Positions 38,617 through 46,315 of a stretch of DNA of 64,000 nt are shown piece after piece. Origin of the DNA: Nocardioides zeae (lineage in GTDB: Bacteria > Actinomycetota > Actinomycetes > Propionibacteriales > Nocardioidaceae); assembly GCF_010686755.1 (NCBI RefSeq), contig NZ_JAAGXA010000006.1, positions 186,001-250,000 on the forward strand. Reading direction: 5' to 3'. The first letter of the stretch is position 1, and each line of letters begins with the position of its first letter. The notes beneath the pieces were generated by a model. It was not told where the DNA came from, did no database searches, and saw only the letters and a program-made list of their open reading frames with translations. The translations under genes were made by a program, and so were the position numbers.

Positions 38617-39211
38617 GGTGTTCCTGGCGTCGCGCAACCGCAAGAAGGTCGAGGAGATGGAGCGCATCCTGGCCGCGCACCTGCCTGGCGTGCGGGTGCT
38701 CGGGCTCGACGACGTGGCGGCCTACGACGAGCCGGTGGAGGACGAGCCCACCTTCGAGGGCAACGCGCTGCTCAAGGCCCGCGCGGGCCTCGCGGCCACC
38801 GGGCTGCCGAGCGTCGCCGACGACTCGGGCATCTGCGTCGACGCGCTCAACGGCATGCCCGGCGTGCTCTCGGCCCGCTGGGCGGGCCCGCCGAAGAGCG
38901 ACGCCCGCAACAACGAGCTGCTGCTCGCGCAGCTCGCCGACGTTCCCGACGAGCGCCGCACCGCACACTTCCGCTGCGCCGTCGCCTTCGTCCACCCGGG
39001 CGGCGAGGTCGTCGTCGAGGGGCGCATGCCCGGGCGCGTGATCCGCGAGGTCCGGGGCGAGGGCGGGTTCGGCTACGACGTGCTGTTCGTCGCCGACGAC
39101 CGCCCCGGCCTCACCACGGCCGAGCTGTCCCGCGAGGAGAAGGACGCCATCTCCCACCGCGGCAAGGCGATGCGCGAGCTGGGCCCCGTCGTCGCGGCGA
39201 CGCTCGCGTGA
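38609..39211 (+). CDS. rdgB: XTP/dITP pyrophosphatase
   Basis: 200 residues. It removes non-canonical purine nucleotides (ITP, XTP) from the pool. The HAM1-fold blocks are present: [37 protein letters not shown] and [13 protein letters not shown], then [12 protein letters not shown] 38609 overlaps the rph end by 8 bp. The next gene overlaps in GTGA. Confidence 0.95.
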   Translation: MAEVFLASRNRKKVEEMERILAAHLPGVRVLGLDDVAAYDEPVEDEPTFEGNALLKARAGLAATGLPSVADDSGICVDALNGMPGVLSARWAGPPKSDARNNELLLAQLADVPDERRTAHFRCAVAFVHPGGEVVVEGRMPGRVIREVRGEGGFGYDVLFVADDRPGLTTAELSREEKDAISHRGKAMRELGPVVAATLA

Positions 39212-39783
39212 GCGCCGGCACGCGGTTCCGCCGCCGCCTCGCGCGCCTCGTGCTGCGGGCGGTCCGGTGGCGCACGGTGGGCGAGGTGCCGCGGCGCGGC
39301 ATCCTCGTCGGGGCTCCGCACACCTCGAACTGGGACTGGGTGCTCACGCTCCTGCTGGCGTGGGACTCCGGCGTCCGCATCCGGCTGCTCGTCAAGCACT
39401 CGCTGTTCCGCGGCCCGCTCGGGCCGCTGCTGCGGGCGACGGGGGCCGTCGAGCTCGACCGGGCGAACCCCGGCGCCACCATCCGCGAGCTGCTGGCCGA
39501 GGCGGAGACCGACGAGTCCTTCCTGCTCGGGATCGCCGCCGAGGGCACGCGCGGCCGGGGCGAGTACTGGAAGTCGGGTTTCCACCGCATCTCGCGACAG
39601 ACGGGCATCCCGATCACGTTGGCGTTCCTCGACGCCCCGAGCCGCACCGTGGGCTGGGGACCGACCTTCCCGGCGACCGAGGACGTGCGCGCCGATATGG
39701 ACCGGGTCCGCGCGTTCTACGCCGACAAGCGGGGCTTCAAGCCCGAGCTCGCGACGCCGCCGCGGCTGCGCGAGGAGGGGTAG
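39208..39783 (+). CDS. 1-acylglycerol-3-phosphate acyltransferase-like protein
   Basis: 191 residues. The PlsC-type motif is GAPHTSNWDWVLTLLL (HxxxxD), then GIAAEGTRGRGEYWKSG as the substrate block. It is shorter than PlsC proteins with membrane anchors and resembles the small cytoplasmic acyltransferases often found after rdgB. An acyl transfer to a lysophospholipid or another alcohol is probable. The GTG start overlaps the rdgB stop in GTGA, so rph-rdgB-acyltransferase is one operon. Confidence 0.85.
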   Translation: MSAGTRFRRRLARLVLRAVRWRTVGEVPRRGILVGAPHTSNWDWVLTLLLAWDSGVRIRLLVKHSLFRGPLGPLLRATGAVELDRANPGATIRELLAEAETDESFLLGIAAEGTRGRGEYWKSGFHRISRQTGIPITLAFLDAPSRTVGWGPTFPATEDVRADMDRVRAFYADKRGFKPELATPPRLREEG

Positions 39784-39819
39784 GGCCGGTCTGCCCCGTC
39801 GGCGCCAGCGCGGGGGCCT

Positions 39820-39880
39820 GGAACTGTGCGGCTGGTGCGGGTCGAGGGGCCTGGAGCGCGACGTACCGTCCCATTTCCGG
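39820..39880 (-). repeat. inverted copy of the GAACTGGGACG element
   Basis: Read on the minus strand the segment runs from GGAAATGGGACGGTACGTCG to CCGCACCAGCCGCACAGTTCC. It shares both ends with the repeats at 3181 and 17005. It lies between the acyltransferase and tRNA-Leu. A second small repeat (GCGCCTGCCGCGCC-GTACGACC, 39921-39942) recurs at 63789 with one change. Confidence 0.7.
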
Positions 39881-39954
39881 CCCCGCGGGTTCCGCGCCGC
39901 GCCGTACGGCCCAGCTCGGCGCGCCTGCCGCGCCGTACGACCCATCTCGATGGG

Positions 39955-40035
39955 TGCCGGAGGCGGGACTCGAACCCGCACGCCCTGGGGCACAGGTACC
40001 TAAAACCTGCGTGTCTGCCGTTCCACCACTCCGGC
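39955..40035 (-). tRNA. tRNA-Leu (anticodon TAG)
   Basis: 81 nt. Acceptor strands GCCGGAG and CTCCGGC pair fully, with discriminator A. The anticodon arm is CAGGT-TTTAGGT-ACCTG, so the anticodon is TAG (leucine CUN codons). A long variable arm with GCCC/GGGC makes it a class II tRNA. The T arm GCGGG-TTCGAGT-CCCGC is canonical. CCA is not encoded exactly (CCC A). Confidence 0.95.
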
Positions 40036-40048
40036 GCGGCGCCGCGCC

Positions 40049-40537
40049 TCAGTCGAGACCGAGGTCGCGGCGCAGCTTGGCGACGTGGCCCGTGGCGCGC
40101 ACGTTGTACGCCGCGTGCGCGACCTTGCCCTCCTCGTCGACCACGACGGTCGAGCGGATGACGCCCTGGACGATCTTGCCGTAGTTCTTCTTCTCCCCGA
40201 ACGCGCCCCAGGCGCTGAGCGTCTCCTTCGACGGGTCGGCGAGCAGCGGGAAGGTGATGCCGTCGCGCTCGCGGAACTTCGCGAGCTTCTCGGGCTGGTC
40301 GGGGGAGATGCCGAGCACCTCGTAGCCCTGGGCCTGCAGCGCGTCGAGCGAGTCGCGGAAGTCGCAGGCCTGCGTGGTGCAGCCCGGGGTCATGGCAGCC
40401 GGGTAGAAGTACACGATCACCTTGCGCCCGCGGAGGCCGGACAGCGTCACCTCGTCGCCGGAGTCGGAGGTGAGGGTGAAGTCGGGGGCGACGTCGCCGG
40501 GGGCGAGCCGCTGTGCGGGGGCCGGGGACTGGCTCAT
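40049..40537 (-). CDS. bcp: thioredoxin-dependent thiol peroxidase (Bcp/PrxQ)
   Basis: 162 residues. It reduces hydroperoxides using thioredoxin. The peroxidatic cysteine lies in YPAAMTPGCTTQACDFRDSL, where the second cysteine five residues on is the resolving one of the PrxQ type. The N-terminus APDFTLTSDSGDEVTLSGLRG is also typical. ATG 40537 is divergent from cbiM; the Nur box in between could affect it too, but its own promoter is not obvious. Confidence 0.95.
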   Translation of the reverse strand: MSQSPAPAQRLAPGDVAPDFTLTSDSGDEVTLSGLRGRKVIVYFYPAAMTPGCTTQACDFRDSLDALQAQGYEVLGISPDQPEKLAKFRERDGITFPLLADPSKETLSAWGAFGEKKNYGKIVQGVIRSTVVVDEEGKVAHAAYNVRATGHVAKLRRDLGLD

Positions 40538-40567
40538 CGGGCAGGCACCTCTCTGGTCGGACGGCTA

Positions 40568-40595
40568 TTGCAATGGATCTGCAACAACGTACTCT
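40568..40595 (+). promoter_or_regulatory. Nur-type box overlapping the cbiM promoter
   Basis: TTGCAA-TGGAT-CTGCAA (40568-40584) fits the known Streptomyces Nur box tTGCaa-N5-ttGCAA, bound by the nickel-responsive Fur-family repressor. TTGCAA is also the -35 box of a promoter with TACTCT 16 nt later (40590-40595). A bound repressor would cover the -35. The regulator gene itself is not in the window. Confidence 0.7.
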
Positions 40596-40658
40596 TCGTG
40601 GGCAGCCCGGCACGGGGGTCCGGACGCACTGGTTGACCCCAACCTAGAGGAGGCAGGC

Positions 40659-41369
40659 ATGCACGTGCCTGACGGGTTTCTCGACGCACCGACGTCGATC
40701 GCGACCGGCGTGGTCGCCGCCGCCGGCATCGGTCTCGCGCTCCGCGGCGCCCGCCGCGAGCTGGACGACCGCACCGCGCCCATGGTGGGCCTCGTGGCGG
40801 CGTTCGTGTTCGCCGCGCAGATGGTGAACTTCCCGGTGGGTGCCGGCACGAGCGGCCACCTCCTCGGCGGTGCGCTGGCCGCCGTGCTCGTCGGACCGTG
40901 GTCGGCCGTGCTGTGCCTGAGCACGGTGCTGCTCGTCCAGGCGCTGCTCATGGCGGACGGCGGGATCACGGCCCTCGGCACCAACGTCACGCTCATGGGG
41001 ATCGTCGGCGTGGGGGCGGGCTACCTCGTCTTCGTCGCGGTCCGCGCGGTCCTGCCGCGGCGCCCGGCGATGGTCGTGCCGGCGGCAGCCGTCGGCGCGT
41101 TCGTCAGCGTGCCCGCCGCGGCGGCCGTGTTCACCCTGCTCTTCGCCGTCGGCGGCCAGGCCTCCGTCGGCATCGGGGACGTCGCCGTCGCCATGCTGGG
41201 CTGGCACACGGTCATCGGCCTCGGGGAGGCCGCGGTCACCGCGCTCGTCGTCAGCGCCGTCGTCGCGACGCGCCCCGACCTCGTCCACGGCGCCCGTCCG
41301 CTCCTCGCGGCCTCGACGCTCGAGATCCGTCGCCCCGGGGCACCGGCCGGGGCGGAGGTGGCGGGATGA
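40659..41369 (+). CDS. cbiM: energy-coupling metal transporter subunit CbiM
   Basis: 236 residues, about seven helices. CbiM is the substrate-binding component of a nickel or cobalt ECF importer. It begins MHVPDGFLDAPTS, the invariant N-terminus whose amino group and His2 bind the metal. NFPVGAGTSGHLLGGALAAV and GGITALGTNVTLMG are further family blocks. ATG 40659 follows gaggagg. First gene of cbiM-cbiN-cbiQ-cbiO. The nickel-type box upstream and absence of a cobalamin riboswitch favour nickel. Confidence 0.93.
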   Translation: MHVPDGFLDAPTSIATGVVAAAGIGLALRGARRELDDRTAPMVGLVAAFVFAAQMVNFPVGAGTSGHLLGGALAAVLVGPWSAVLCLSTVLLVQALLMADGGITALGTNVTLMGIVGVGAGYLVFVAVRAVLPRRPAMVVPAAAVGAFVSVPAAAAVFTLLFAVGGQASVGIGDVAVAMLGWHTVIGLGEAAVTALVVSAVVATRPDLVHGARPLLAASTLEIRRPGAPAGAEVAG

Positions 41370-41713
41370 GCACCGCGACGGACACCCCGACCTCGCCCGC
41401 CCGTCCGCGGCTGTCCCGCGGCCGCTTCTTCGCCGCTGTCCTCGTGGTGACGCTGCTCGTGGCCGGCGGTCTCAGCTACCTGGCGTCGGCGCACCCCGAC
41501 GGCCTCGAGCACGTGGCGGCCACGACCGGGTTCGGCGACACCGCCCGCGACTCCGCGACGTCGGGCAGCCCGTTCGCCGACTACGGCACGGCCGGCGTCG
41601 ACCACGCCTGGCTCAGCGGGGCCATCGCGGGCATCGTCGGCGTCGCGGTCGTCCTCGTGCTGGCGGGTGGGCTCGCCCTCGTCGTACGCCGCCGCGGCTC
41701 CGCGCAGGACTGA
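41366..41713 (+). CDS. PDGLE-domain (CbiN-like) subunit
   Basis: 115 residues with two membrane helices (FFAAVLVVTLLVAGGLSYLA and IAGIVGVAVVLVLAGGLALV). After the first helix comes SAHPDGLEHVAATTGF, the PDGLE signature of the small subunit that sits with CbiM and is needed for metal loading. The external loop is short and acidic. The ATG overlaps the cbiM stop in ATGA. Confidence 0.88.
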   Translation: MSTATDTPTSPARPRLSRGRFFAAVLVVTLLVAGGLSYLASAHPDGLEHVAATTGFGDTARDSATSGSPFADYGTAGVDHAWLSGAIAGIVGVAVVLVLAGGLALVVRRRGSAQD

Positions 41714-41717
41714 CGCC

Positions 41718-42431
41718 GTGGGAGCGGGACACGGTCGACCGGGCGGGGGACTGACGCTCCACCACGCCGGCGCCAGCCGGGTCCACCGGGCACCGGCCCA
41801 CCTCAAGGTGCTGGCGCTGCTGGCCTTCATGCTCCTCGTGGTGGCGATCCCGGGGGACGCGGGCTGGGCACCGGAGGCGTACGGCGTCGCCGCGGCCCTC
41901 GTCGTCGCGACGGTGCTCGTCGCGCGGGTGCCCCTGCTGTTCGTGCTGCGGCGGATGGTGGTCGAGATCCCGTTCGTGGTCTTCGCGCTCCTCGTCCCCT
42001 TCGTCGCCCACGGCCCGCGCACGACGCTTCCGGTGCTCGGGCTGGAGGTCTCGGCCCCGGGCCTCGCCGAAGCCGGTCACCTGCTGGCGACGGGCACGAT
42101 CGGTGTCGCCGCGGCTCTCACCCTCGCGGCCACGACGACCGCCCGCGACCTCCTCGCGGGCCTCGCGCGGCTGCGCGTCCCCGCTCTCCTGCTCGAGATC
42201 ATGGGCTTCATGCTGCGCTACGCCGAGGTCGTGACGGGGGAGTGGAGCCGCATGCTCGTGGCCCTGCGGTCCCGCGGCTGCGAGCCCCGCTCGCCCCGCC
42301 ACTGGCCGGCCCTCGGCCGGGCCCTCGGGGCCCTGTTCGTGCGCTCCTACGAGCGCGGTGAGCGGGTGCACCTCGCGATGCTCTCCCGTGGGTACGTCGG
42401 GGCTCGCCCCGCGCGGGAGGGGGCGCCGTGA
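41718..42431 (+). CDS. cbiQ: ECF transporter transmembrane subunit CbiQ
   Basis: 237 residues, about five helices. CbiQ is the T component that couples ATP hydrolysis to metal entry. AHLKVLALLAFMLLVVAIPG at the start and the coupling motifs VALRSRGCEPRSPR and AMLSRGYVG (Ala-Arg-Gly-type helices that dock on the ATPase) are visible. GTG 41718 lies 4 nt after the upstream stop. The next gene overlaps by GTGA. Confidence 0.9.
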   Translation: MGAGHGRPGGGLTLHHAGASRVHRAPAHLKVLALLAFMLLVVAIPGDAGWAPEAYGVAAALVVATVLVARVPLLFVLRRMVVEIPFVVFALLVPFVAHGPRTTLPVLGLEVSAPGLAEAGHLLATGTIGVAAALTLAATTTARDLLAGLARLRVPALLLEIMGFMLRYAEVVTGEWSRMLVALRSRGCEPRSPRHWPALGRALGALFVRSYERGERVHLAMLSRGYVGARPAREGAP

Positions 42432-43189
42432 GCGACCCTGTCCTCGCCCTCGACGGCGTCGCGTTCGCCTACCCCGACGGCCACCAGGCGCTCTTCGGCG
42501 TCGACCTGCACGTGGAGCGTGGCGAGCGGGTCGCCCTGCTCGGGCCCAACGGCGCCGGCAAGACGACCCTCGTGCTCCACCTCAACGGCATCCTCAGCCC
42601 CGGCGCCGGCACGGTCCGGGTGGCGGGGCTCGACGTCGGTCGTCGCACCCTCGCCGAGGTGCGCCGCCGCGTCGGGGTCGTCTTCCAGGACCCCGACGAC
42701 CAGCTGTTCATGGGCACCGTGCGCGACGACGTCGCCTTCGGGCCCCGCAACGCCGGGGTGCGCGGCGCCGAGCTGGACCGCCGCGTGGAGGCAGCGTTGG
42801 AGCAGGTCGGGATGGCGGCGTACGCCGACCGGCCGCCCCACCACCTGTCCTTCGGGCAGCGTCGCCGGGTCGCCATCGCGACGGTGCTGGTGATGGAGCC
42901 GGAGCTGCTCGTGCTCGACGAGCCCTCGTCCAACCTGGACCCCGCCTCGCGCCGGGAGCTCGCCGAGATCCTGCTCGGCCTCGACGTGACCATGCTGATG
43001 GTCACCCACGACCTGCCCTACGCGTTGCAGCTCTGTCCGCGGTCGGTCGTGCTCTCCGACGGGGTCGTCGTGGCGGACGCCGCGACGTACGACGTGCTCA
43101 CCGACGAGGCGACCATGGCCGCGCACCGCCTGGAGCTGCCGTTCGGCTTCGATCCCCGCACGGCGGGTCGCCCGGGCGCGCGTTGGTAA
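42428..43189 (+). CDS. cbiO: ECF transporter ATPase CbiO
   Basis: 253 residues. ATPase of the metal importer. Walker A LLGPNGAGKTTLVLHLNG, Q-loop VVFQDPDDQLFMGTV with the DDQLF typical of ECF ATPases, signature LSFGQRRRVAIATVL, Walker B LLVLDEPSSNLDP and switch VTHDLPYAL. Only one ATPase gene is present, so it acts as a homodimer as in other Cbi systems. GTG 42428 overlaps cbiQ by 4 bp. Confidence 0.94.
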   Translation: MSDPVLALDGVAFAYPDGHQALFGVDLHVERGERVALLGPNGAGKTTLVLHLNGILSPGAGTVRVAGLDVGRRTLAEVRRRVGVVFQDPDDQLFMGTVRDDVAFGPRNAGVRGAELDRRVEAALEQVGMAAYADRPPHHLSFGQRRRVAIATVLVMEPELLVLDEPSSNLDPASRRELAEILLGLDVTMLMVTHDLPYALQLCPRSVVLSDGVVVADAATYDVLTDEATMAAHRLELPFGFDPRTAGRPGARW

Positions 43190-43243
43190 CGTTCAGCCCG
43201 ACCGCCGAAGTGTTGACCTGAGCCTGTCGAAAGTGGTGCGTAC

Positions 43244-43492
43244 GTGAGCAACGACCTCAACTCCCTCGAGGGCGAGATCGAGCAGACGCGGGAGCGTCTC
43301 GCCTCGACCATCGACGAGCTGCTGCACCGCACGAACCCGAAGACGATCGCCCGCAAGGAGGCGAACGCCGTCAAGGGCTACTTCGTCGACGAGGCCAGCG
43401 GTGCGCCCCGCACCGACAACATCCTCAAGGTCGTCGGCGGGGTCGCGGGCGTGGTCGCGGTGGTCGTGGTCGTCCGCAAGCTCGTCAAGTGA
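43244..43492 (+). CDS. DUF3618 membrane protein
   Basis: 82 residues. LEGEIEQTRERLASTIDELL at the N-terminus is the DUF3618 signature, followed by the ARKEANAVKGYFVDE linker and one C-terminal helix (ILKVVGGVAGVVAVVVVVRK). The family is of unknown function and in mycobacteria one member adjoins bcp. The GTG start is used; it overlaps the following GroES-like gene in GTGA. Confidence 0.85.
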   Translation: MSNDLNSLEGEIEQTRERLASTIDELLHRTNPKTIARKEANAVKGYFVDEASGAPRTDNILKVVGGVAGVVAVVVVVRKLVK

Positions 43493-43830
43493 GCTCCGCC
43501 GGCGGCGCCGGTGACGGCACGCCGATCCGCATGCTCCACGACCGGCTCCTCGTCGAGCTGGACCGTGAGGCGGGGGAGCGGCGCTCGTCGGGCGGCATCG
43601 TGATCCCGGCGACCGCCGCCATGGGGGCGAAGCGGCTGGCCTGGTCGCGCGTGGTCGGTGTCGGTCCCCAGGTGCGCTCGGTGGAGGTCGAGGACCGGGT
43701 GCTCTTCGACCCCGACGAGCGTGCCGAGGTCGAGGTGCACGGCGACACCTACGTGGTGCTGCGCGAGCGCGACGTGCACGCGGTGGCGGCGGGCCGGCTC
43801 GGCGACTCCGCCACCGGCCTCTACCTCTGA
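43489..43830 (+). CDS. GroES-like chaperonin-fold protein
   Basis: 113 residues. MLHDRLLVELDREAGERRSSGGIVIPATA and the later DRVLFDPDERAEVEVHGDTY match the Cpn10 beta-barrel, with a shortened mobile loop. It has no groEL beside it and an extra C-terminal tail, so it is a paralog rather than the main GroES. Its function is unknown. The GTG start overlaps the DUF3618 stop by 4 bp. It ends convergent with the tyrosine kinase gene. Confidence 0.8.
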   Translation: MSSAGGAGDGTPIRMLHDRLLVELDREAGERRSSGGIVIPATAAMGAKRLAWSRVVGVGPQVRSVEVEDRVLFDPDERAEVEVHGDTYVVLRERDVHAVAAGRLGDSATGLYL

Positions 43831-43852
43831 GGGTCCCGCGCCGACGCCGCCG

Positions 43853-45337
43853 TCAGCTGCGGCGCCACCACCGGCTCGCCCTGCCGTCGGGCCGGGACTC
43901 CCGTGCCTTCCGGCTGCGGACCTTCGCGCCGTCCTTGCCGCCGTCCGTGGCGGGCTCCTCGCGGTAGTAGCCGCCGTAGTAGTAGCCCCCGGCCGAGTTG
44001 CGCCGCGGCACGCGGTTGAAGACCACGCCCAGCACGCGGCCGCGCACCGCCGTGAGGTTGCCCAGCGACGTCTCGAGCTCGGTGTCGACGGTGCTGCCGT
44101 AGGACACCACGACGATCGCGCCGTCCGCGACGGTCGAGAGCACGGCGGCGTCGGTGACGGGCAGCAGGGGCGGGGCGTCGAGCACCACCAGCGCCGACTC
44201 CGCCATCTGCTTGAGCAGGTTGCGCATCGACTGCGAGCCGAGCATCTCGCTCGGGTTGGGGGGCACGCCGCCGGCGGCGAGCACCTGGAACCCGGGCACG
44301 TCGGGGTGGTCCTGGAGCACGTCGTCGAGCTCGGCGCGCCCGATGAGCACGTCCGTGAGGCCCGCGCCCTCGACGAGACCGAGGGTGGGCGCGACGACGG
44401 GACGACGCAGGTCGGCGTCGACGAGGATGACCGGCTGGCCCGACGTCGCGATGGCGGCGGCGAGGTTGGTGGACACCGTCGACTTGCCGTCCGACTGCCG
44501 GGAGCTGGTGACGACGATGATGCGCGGCGGGTTGTCGATGTCCATGTACGACAGGTTGGTGCGTAGCTTGCGGAAGGCCTCGCCCGCGATGAAGGCAGAG
44601 TTCTGCTCCGTCTCCGTCACCGCCAGGTCGGCCGCCTCCCCCCGGGCGTGCTCGAGCGCCTTGGTGGCCGGGATGGCGCCGATGACGGCCACGCCGAACT
44701 TCTTCTCGATCTCCTGCGCCGTGCGGAGGCGACGGTCGAGCTGGGAGCGGACCGCGGCGTACGCGACGCCGAGGAGGAGGCCCAGGACGAGGCCGATGCC
44801 GCCGTCGCGGGCCGGCACCGGGGAGACGGGGGTGCTGGGCAGAGCAGCGCCCTCGACCGGACGCACGACGAGACCGGTGCTCGCGGCGACGCCGTCCGGG
44901 TTCTGGATCTCGTCGATCTCGTCGGCCAGCGCCTGCACCCACGCGTCCGCGAGGTCCCGGGCCGCCTGCGGCTCACCGGCCTGGGCCGTGATGCGGATGA
45001 GGGAGGTGTCGACGGGCTGCTCGACCGAGATGCGGCCGATGAGCGCCTGCGGCGACACGTCCAGCCCGAGGGTCGTGATGGCCCGCTCCGCGACCGGGCG
45101 GCTGGTGGCCACCTCGACGAACGACTTCGCCTGCGACTTCGCCAGCGAGTCGGCCACCGACTGCCCCGCGATCGAGGGATCGGGGTTGGCGGAGGTGACG
45201 AGCCCGGTCGCGTTCGCGGCGTACACCGCCGGCTGGCTCAGCGAGTAGGCCAGGGCCAGGACGAGGCACGCGACGACGATGACCCCGGCGCCGAGCCAGT
45301 GGTTGCGCAGCGCACGCAGGTAGTCGCTGAGGGACAT
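43853..45337 (-). CDS. polysaccharide co-polymerase/tyrosine autokinase (BY-kinase)
   Basis: 494 residues. An N-terminal Wzz-type domain lies between two membrane helices (near 16-34 and 180-197). The cytoplasmic kinase has Walker A VTSSRQSDGKSTVSTN (about 276-291), Walker A' VILVDADLRRP (about 303-313) and a tyrosine cluster near the C-terminus, GGYYYGGYYREE (about 450-461), the autophosphorylation site. Such kinases control length and export of capsule or exopolysaccharide. A low-molecular-weight phosphatase is divergent from it, the usual counterpart, but no glycosyltransferase genes are here. Confidence 0.93.
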   Translation of the reverse strand: MSLSDYLRALRNHWLGAGVIVVACLVLALAYSLSQPAVYAANATGLVTSANPDPSIAGQSVADSLAKSQAKSFVEVATSRPVAERAITTLGLDVSPQALIGRISVEQPVDTSLIRITAQAGEPQAARDLADAWVQALADEIDEIQNPDGVAASTGLVVRPVEGAALPSTPVSPVPARDGGIGLVLGLLLGVAYAAVRSQLDRRLRTAQEIEKKFGVAVIGAIPATKALEHARGEAADLAVTETEQNSAFIAGEAFRKLRTNLSYMDIDNPPRIIVVTSSRQSDGKSTVSTNLAAAIATSGQPVILVDADLRRPVVAPTLGLVEGAGLTDVLIGRAELDDVLQDHPDVPGFQVLAAGGVPPNPSEMLGSQSMRNLLKQMAESALVVLDAPPLLPVTDAAVLSTVADGAIVVVSYGSTVDTELETSLGNLTAVRGRVLGVVFNRVPRRNSAGGYYYGGYYREEPATDGGKDGAKVRSRKARESRPDGRASRWWRRS

Positions 45338-45388
45338 GGGGTCCTTCCATCGGGAGGGTCTCGCACCTCACGGAACCGGGACTTCGGC

Positions 45389-45417
45389 TTCGTGACCCCA
45401 CCGTCTCGTGGGAGCCT
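45389..45417 (+). promoter_or_regulatory. predicted leaderless promoter of the phosphatase gene
   Basis: TTCGTG (45389-45394), 17 nt, GAGCCT (45412-45417), then 6 nt to GTG 45424. No ribosome site. Confidence 0.4.
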
Positions 45418-45423
45418 GGGCCC

Positions 45424-46005
45424 GTGAGGATCCTCATCGTATGCGTCGGCAACGTGTGTCGTTCGCCTCTTGGTGAACGTCTGCTCCGACTCGCGCTGGC
45501 CGACGAGGTCGCCGCCGGTCTCGTGGAGGTGACGAGCGCCGGCACGGGAGCGCTGGAGGGTCGGGCCATGGAGCCGGACGCCGCCGCCGAGCTCGAGCGC
45601 CTCGGCGGGTCGGCCGAGGGGTTCGTCGCCCGCTCGGTCACGGACGCGATGCTGGTGGGGTCCGACCTCGTGCTGACGGCGACCACGGAGGTGCGCAAGC
45701 AGGTCGTGGGCATCACCCCCGCGGTGCTGCACCGCACCTTCACGCTCAAGGAGCTCGCACTCGTCGTCGAGCAGGAGGCGCAGCACGTGCAGGTGCTGCC
45801 CGACGTGCGGCGTGCGATGCGCGCCCTCTCGGCCCGCCGCGGCGCGGTCGCGCGGAACGACCTCGACGTGCCGGACCCGATGGGACGGGACGCGGCGCGC
45901 CACCGCGAGGCGGCCGACCAGATCGCCGCGGCCGTCGACGTCCTCGCTCCGCTCGTGGCGGTGCTCGTCGAGGAGCAGCTCGCCGCCCAGGCAGGGGAGG
46001 CGTGA
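45424..46005 (+). CDS. low-molecular-weight protein tyrosine phosphatase
   Basis: 193 residues. The catalytic loop is VCVGNVCRSP with Cys7 and Arg13 (Cx5R), and the general acid lies in VPDPMGRD. It probably dephosphorylates the tyrosine cluster of the BY-kinase, whose gene is divergent 86 bp away. It is longer than the ~150-residue norm by a mid-region (FTLKELALVVEQEAQHVQVL) and a C-terminal helix. GTG 45424 is the likely leaderless start. Confidence 0.93.
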   Translation: MRILIVCVGNVCRSPLGERLLRLALADEVAAGLVEVTSAGTGALEGRAMEPDAAAELERLGGSAEGFVARSVTDAMLVGSDLVLTATTEVRKQVVGITPAVLHRTFTLKELALVVEQEAQHVQVLPDVRRAMRALSARRGAVARNDLDVPDPMGRDAARHREAADQIAAAVDVLAPLVAVLVEEQLAAQAGEA

Positions 46006-46025
46006 GGGCTGCGACCCGGCGCGCC

Positions 46026-46301
46026 TCAGGTCAGCAGCACCAGCCCGCGCTCGGCCAGCTCGCCGAGGAAGGGCAGCACGTCGCCGCGCACCTGGGCGGC
46101 GGCCGCGCCGTACTCGGTGGCCAGGAGGAGCACCAGTGCGCCGAGCGTCATCGGCCGCTCGAGGCTCTCCCACACCGACACGCCGACGGGGTTGAGCTCG
46201 AGGTACTCGCCGCGCTCGTCGAGCAGCACCATCGTGTCCCCGGTGCTGGTGCCGAGGGCCGACGGGTTGCGGGTGAGCGTGGTCGTGTCGTCGATGCGCA
46301 C
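46026..46301 (-). CDS. PqqD family protein
   Basis: 91 residues. The PqqD fold is seen in TMVLLDERGEYLELNPVGVS then VWESLERPMTLGALVLLL and FLGELAERGLVLL. In peptide natural products PqqD domains bind the leader of a precursor peptide. It is divergent from an HPr-kinase-like gene only 14 bp away and has a second PqqD-like partner beyond that. GTG 46301 is the first in-frame start that gives the family N-terminus. There is no ribosome site, so its expression is unclear. No precursor peptide is visible. Confidence 0.8.
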   Translation of the reverse strand: MRIDDTTTLTRNPSALGTSTGDTMVLLDERGEYLELNPVGVSVWESLERPMTLGALVLLLATEYGAAAAQVRGDVLPFLGELAERGLVLLT

Positions 46302-46315
46302 GGGGTGATGGTGCC

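Noticed and set aside
40538-40658. Cobalamin riboswitch before cbiM
   Set aside because: The 121-bp gap is too short and lacks the B12-box; a Nur-like site is present instead.
43489-43830. Main groES of the cell
   Set aside because: No groEL adjacent, altered mobile loop and a C-terminal tail; a paralog is more likely.
46302-46315. Precursor peptide or promoter between the PqqD and HprK-like genes
   Set aside because: Only 14 bp are available, too short for a gene or a standard promoter; flanking gaps also show no peptide with a leader-like sequence.
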